A DNA stretch of 64,000 nt from Shewanella putrefaciens (GTDB lineage: Bacteria; Pseudomonadota; Gammaproteobacteria; Enterobacterales; Shewanellaceae). Position numbers and translations under genes: made by a program. The stretch is taken from positions 3,038,001-3,102,000 of the forward strand of contig NZ_CP066370.1 in the NCBI RefSeq assembly GCF_016406325.1. Direction: 5' to 3'. Under the pieces are notes generated by a model. It was given only the letters and a program-made list of their open reading frames with translations. It was not told the DNA's origin and ran no database searches. Shown piece by piece: positions 62,832 through 64,000 of the stretch (position 1 is the first letter of the stretch; every line of letters starts with the position of its first letter).

Positions 62832-63806
62832 CTAAAGATAATTAGCAGACCATTGTTCAAAAAACGTTTGATAGGGTTTGATAAAGTGCTCCGCTGCAAA
62901 TTTGCCTTGCTCATTCGCCAATTGGCTACGTTCTGCTCGGTCATAAACAATTTGAGTCAGTGAATGATCCAAGTTTTTCAAATTAGGTTGATAGCATTTC
63001 CCTGCAACGGCATTGGCGTTATAAATCTCTGGCCGATAGATTTTTTGAAAGGTGCCCATAGTGCTGATGGTGCTTATCAACTCAAGATGGGTGTAATCAT
63101 TCAGTAAATCACCAAAGAAATAAAAAGCTAAAGGCGCCACACTATTTGGCGGCATAAAATAGCGCACCTGTAAGCCCATTTTTTTGAAATATTGCTCAGT
63201 TAAAGACGACTCATTTGGCTGATATTCAACCCCTAATACTGGATGCTGATTCTCAATTCTATGGTAGGTTTTATTATCCGACACACTGAGGCAGATAACC
63301 GGTGGCTTATTAAAATTCTGTTTGTAAGCATCAGAATTAACAAAAGACTGAAATAGCTTGCCATGTAGTCCACCAAAATCATCTGGAATACTAAATTTGG
63401 CTTGGCCCTTATTATGTTCTGCCAGTAATACGCTAAAGTCATAATCGCGTACGTAAGATGAAAAATTATTACCTACAATGCCTTCAATACGTTTATTGGT
63501 TTTATGATCAACAATATTGGTTTTCAATACTTCAATCGATGGGAAGGTTTGACCACTGCCGTCAATATCCAAATTAACGGAGATAATTTCAAGTTCGACA
63601 GAATAACGATCGCCTTTAGGGTTATCCCAATGCGCTAAGGCATTAAAACTATTATCAATCATCTTTAACGCGTTGCGTAAGTTCGCTTGGCGATGACTGC
63701 CTCTGGCCAAATTAGCAAAGTTGGTCGTGATACGCGTCTTGTCTGAGGGATGATAATTTTCATCAAGACAAATGCTGTTAATCGTAAATGTAAAATGCTT
63801 ATTCAT
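62832..63806 (-). CDS. mesX: MesX (DUF1852), partner of MesD
   Basis: 324 residues from ATG 63806 (MNKHFTFTINSICLDENY); an in-frame ATG at 63824 is possible. DUF1852 family. Readable family parts include KTRITTNFANLARGSHRQANLRNALKMIDNSFN (in pieces), RYSVELEIISVNLDIDGSGQTFP, and the C-terminal GKCYQPNLKNLDHSLTQIVYDR. No signal peptide or membrane segment. MesX is required with MesD for methionine synthesis in Acinetobacter baylyi, and the process there needs oxygen. It is directly upstream of mesD, consistent with an operon. Confidence 0.88.
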   Translation of the reverse strand: MNKHFTFTINSICLDENYHPSDKTRITTNFANLARGSHRQANLRNALKMIDNSFNALAHWDNPKGDRYSVELEIISVNLDIDGSGQTFPSIEVLKTNIVDHKTNKRIEGIVGNNFSSYVRDYDFSVLLAEHNKGQAKFSIPDDFGGLHGKLFQSFVNSDAYKQNFNKPPVICLSVSDNKTYHRIENQHPVLGVEYQPNESSLTEQYFKKMGLQVRYFMPPNSVAPLAFYFFGDLLNDYTHLELISTISTMGTFQKIYRPEIYNANAVAGKCYQPNLKNLDHSLTQIVYDRAERSQLANEQGKFAAEHFIKPYQTFFEQWSANYL

Positions 63807-63955
63807 AGTGTTCCAGTATCCCATTGTCTGATTTCAAACCTGAGTTTATGCCCTGCGCTTCTAGCTTCTCGACCCGACTCTGATAGACATTATTCGTGTT
63901 CTGTCTGAGGTTCTATTTAACTTAAGTGCCGATGACTTAAGTCCTGATGGCTCAG

Positions 63956-64000
63956 CTAGTGTGCAACTTCAAGCTTGTCTAATATTTCGCTTGGAGTCAT
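63956..64000 (-). CDS. C-terminal tail of a gene cut by the window edge
   Basis: On the minus strand a frame reads MTPSEILDKLEVAH then TAG at 63956, open to the edge. If a real gene, it ends 150 bases upstream of mesX and would be the operon's first gene. Only 14 codons are visible, so identity is open. Confidence 0.25.
   Translation of the reverse strand: MTPSEILDKLEVAH

Noticed and set aside
63825..63955. MetJ box or SAM riboswitch before mesX
   Set aside because: Only one AGACAT-like half site and no SAM-I/II fold could be traced.

Overview
The window is a chromosomal segment of a gammaproteobacterium, almost certainly Shewanella. This is inferred from gene order and protein sequences: the block recX-recA // mutS // rpoS-nlpD-pcm-surE-truD-ispF-ispD-ftsB-eno-pyrG-mazG, the alaS-lysC-csrA-tRNA(Ser/Arg) block, an SYE3-like Old Yellow Enzyme beside its TetR regulator, a soluble cytochrome c' and an Aer-type receptor. 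No species can be fixed from the sequence alone. Nearly everything is intact single-copy chromosomal sequence; no insertion sequence, prophage or CRISPR array was seen.

Region by region. 1-3.3 kb: a light/UV-repair operon on the minus strand (DUF523-DUF1722 protein, MerR-type regulator, photolyase) with paired TTGTACAA sites in front of it. 3.4-8.1 kb: an unknown coiled-coil protein, an RhlE-like helicase and a LonB-type protease. 8.1-10 kb: an ene-reductase and its TetR regulator around three operator-like palindromes. 10-15.6 kb: two chemoreceptors, a YebC-family protein and a hibernation factor (Hpf). 15.8-18.4 kb: a Fur-box-preceded membrane operon (DUF3649, PepSY, DUF3325). 18.5-23.6 kb: an OsmC-family protein, a tricorn-like periplasmic protease and an orphan solute-binding protein. 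23.7-28.8 kb: the thrLABC operon with a readable attenuator. 29-32.4 kb: slyD, trpR, cytochrome c', cytochrome b561 and raiA. 32.4-33.5 kb: a 1.1 kb gene-free tract ending in a strong terminator. 33.6-37 kb: holC-valS. 37.3-38.4 kb: eight tRNA genes (6 Arg-ACG, 2 Ser-GCT). 38.5-44.8 kb: csrA, lysC, alaS, recX, recA with an SOS promoter. 45-58.1 kb: mutS and the long rpoS-to-mazG housekeeping run. 58.5-61.6 kb: agmatine deiminase, an apparent aguB remnant and an amidase. 61.7-64 kb: a MesD-like core methionine synthase and its DUF1852 partner MesX.

How the genes work together. Several modules carry their own regulation in the sequence: threonine attenuation, LexA control of recA, Fur control of the PepSY operon, and local repressors for the ene-reductase and the photolyase group. 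The most interesting accessory parts are the MesD/MesX pair (folate-independent, oxygen-linked methionine synthesis), the truncated aguB replaced by an unrelated amidase, the SD-rich noncoding tract behind raiA, the recX gene that lacks a canonical start codon for its conserved N-terminus, and the MerR protein that seems to have lost its cobalamin ligands.
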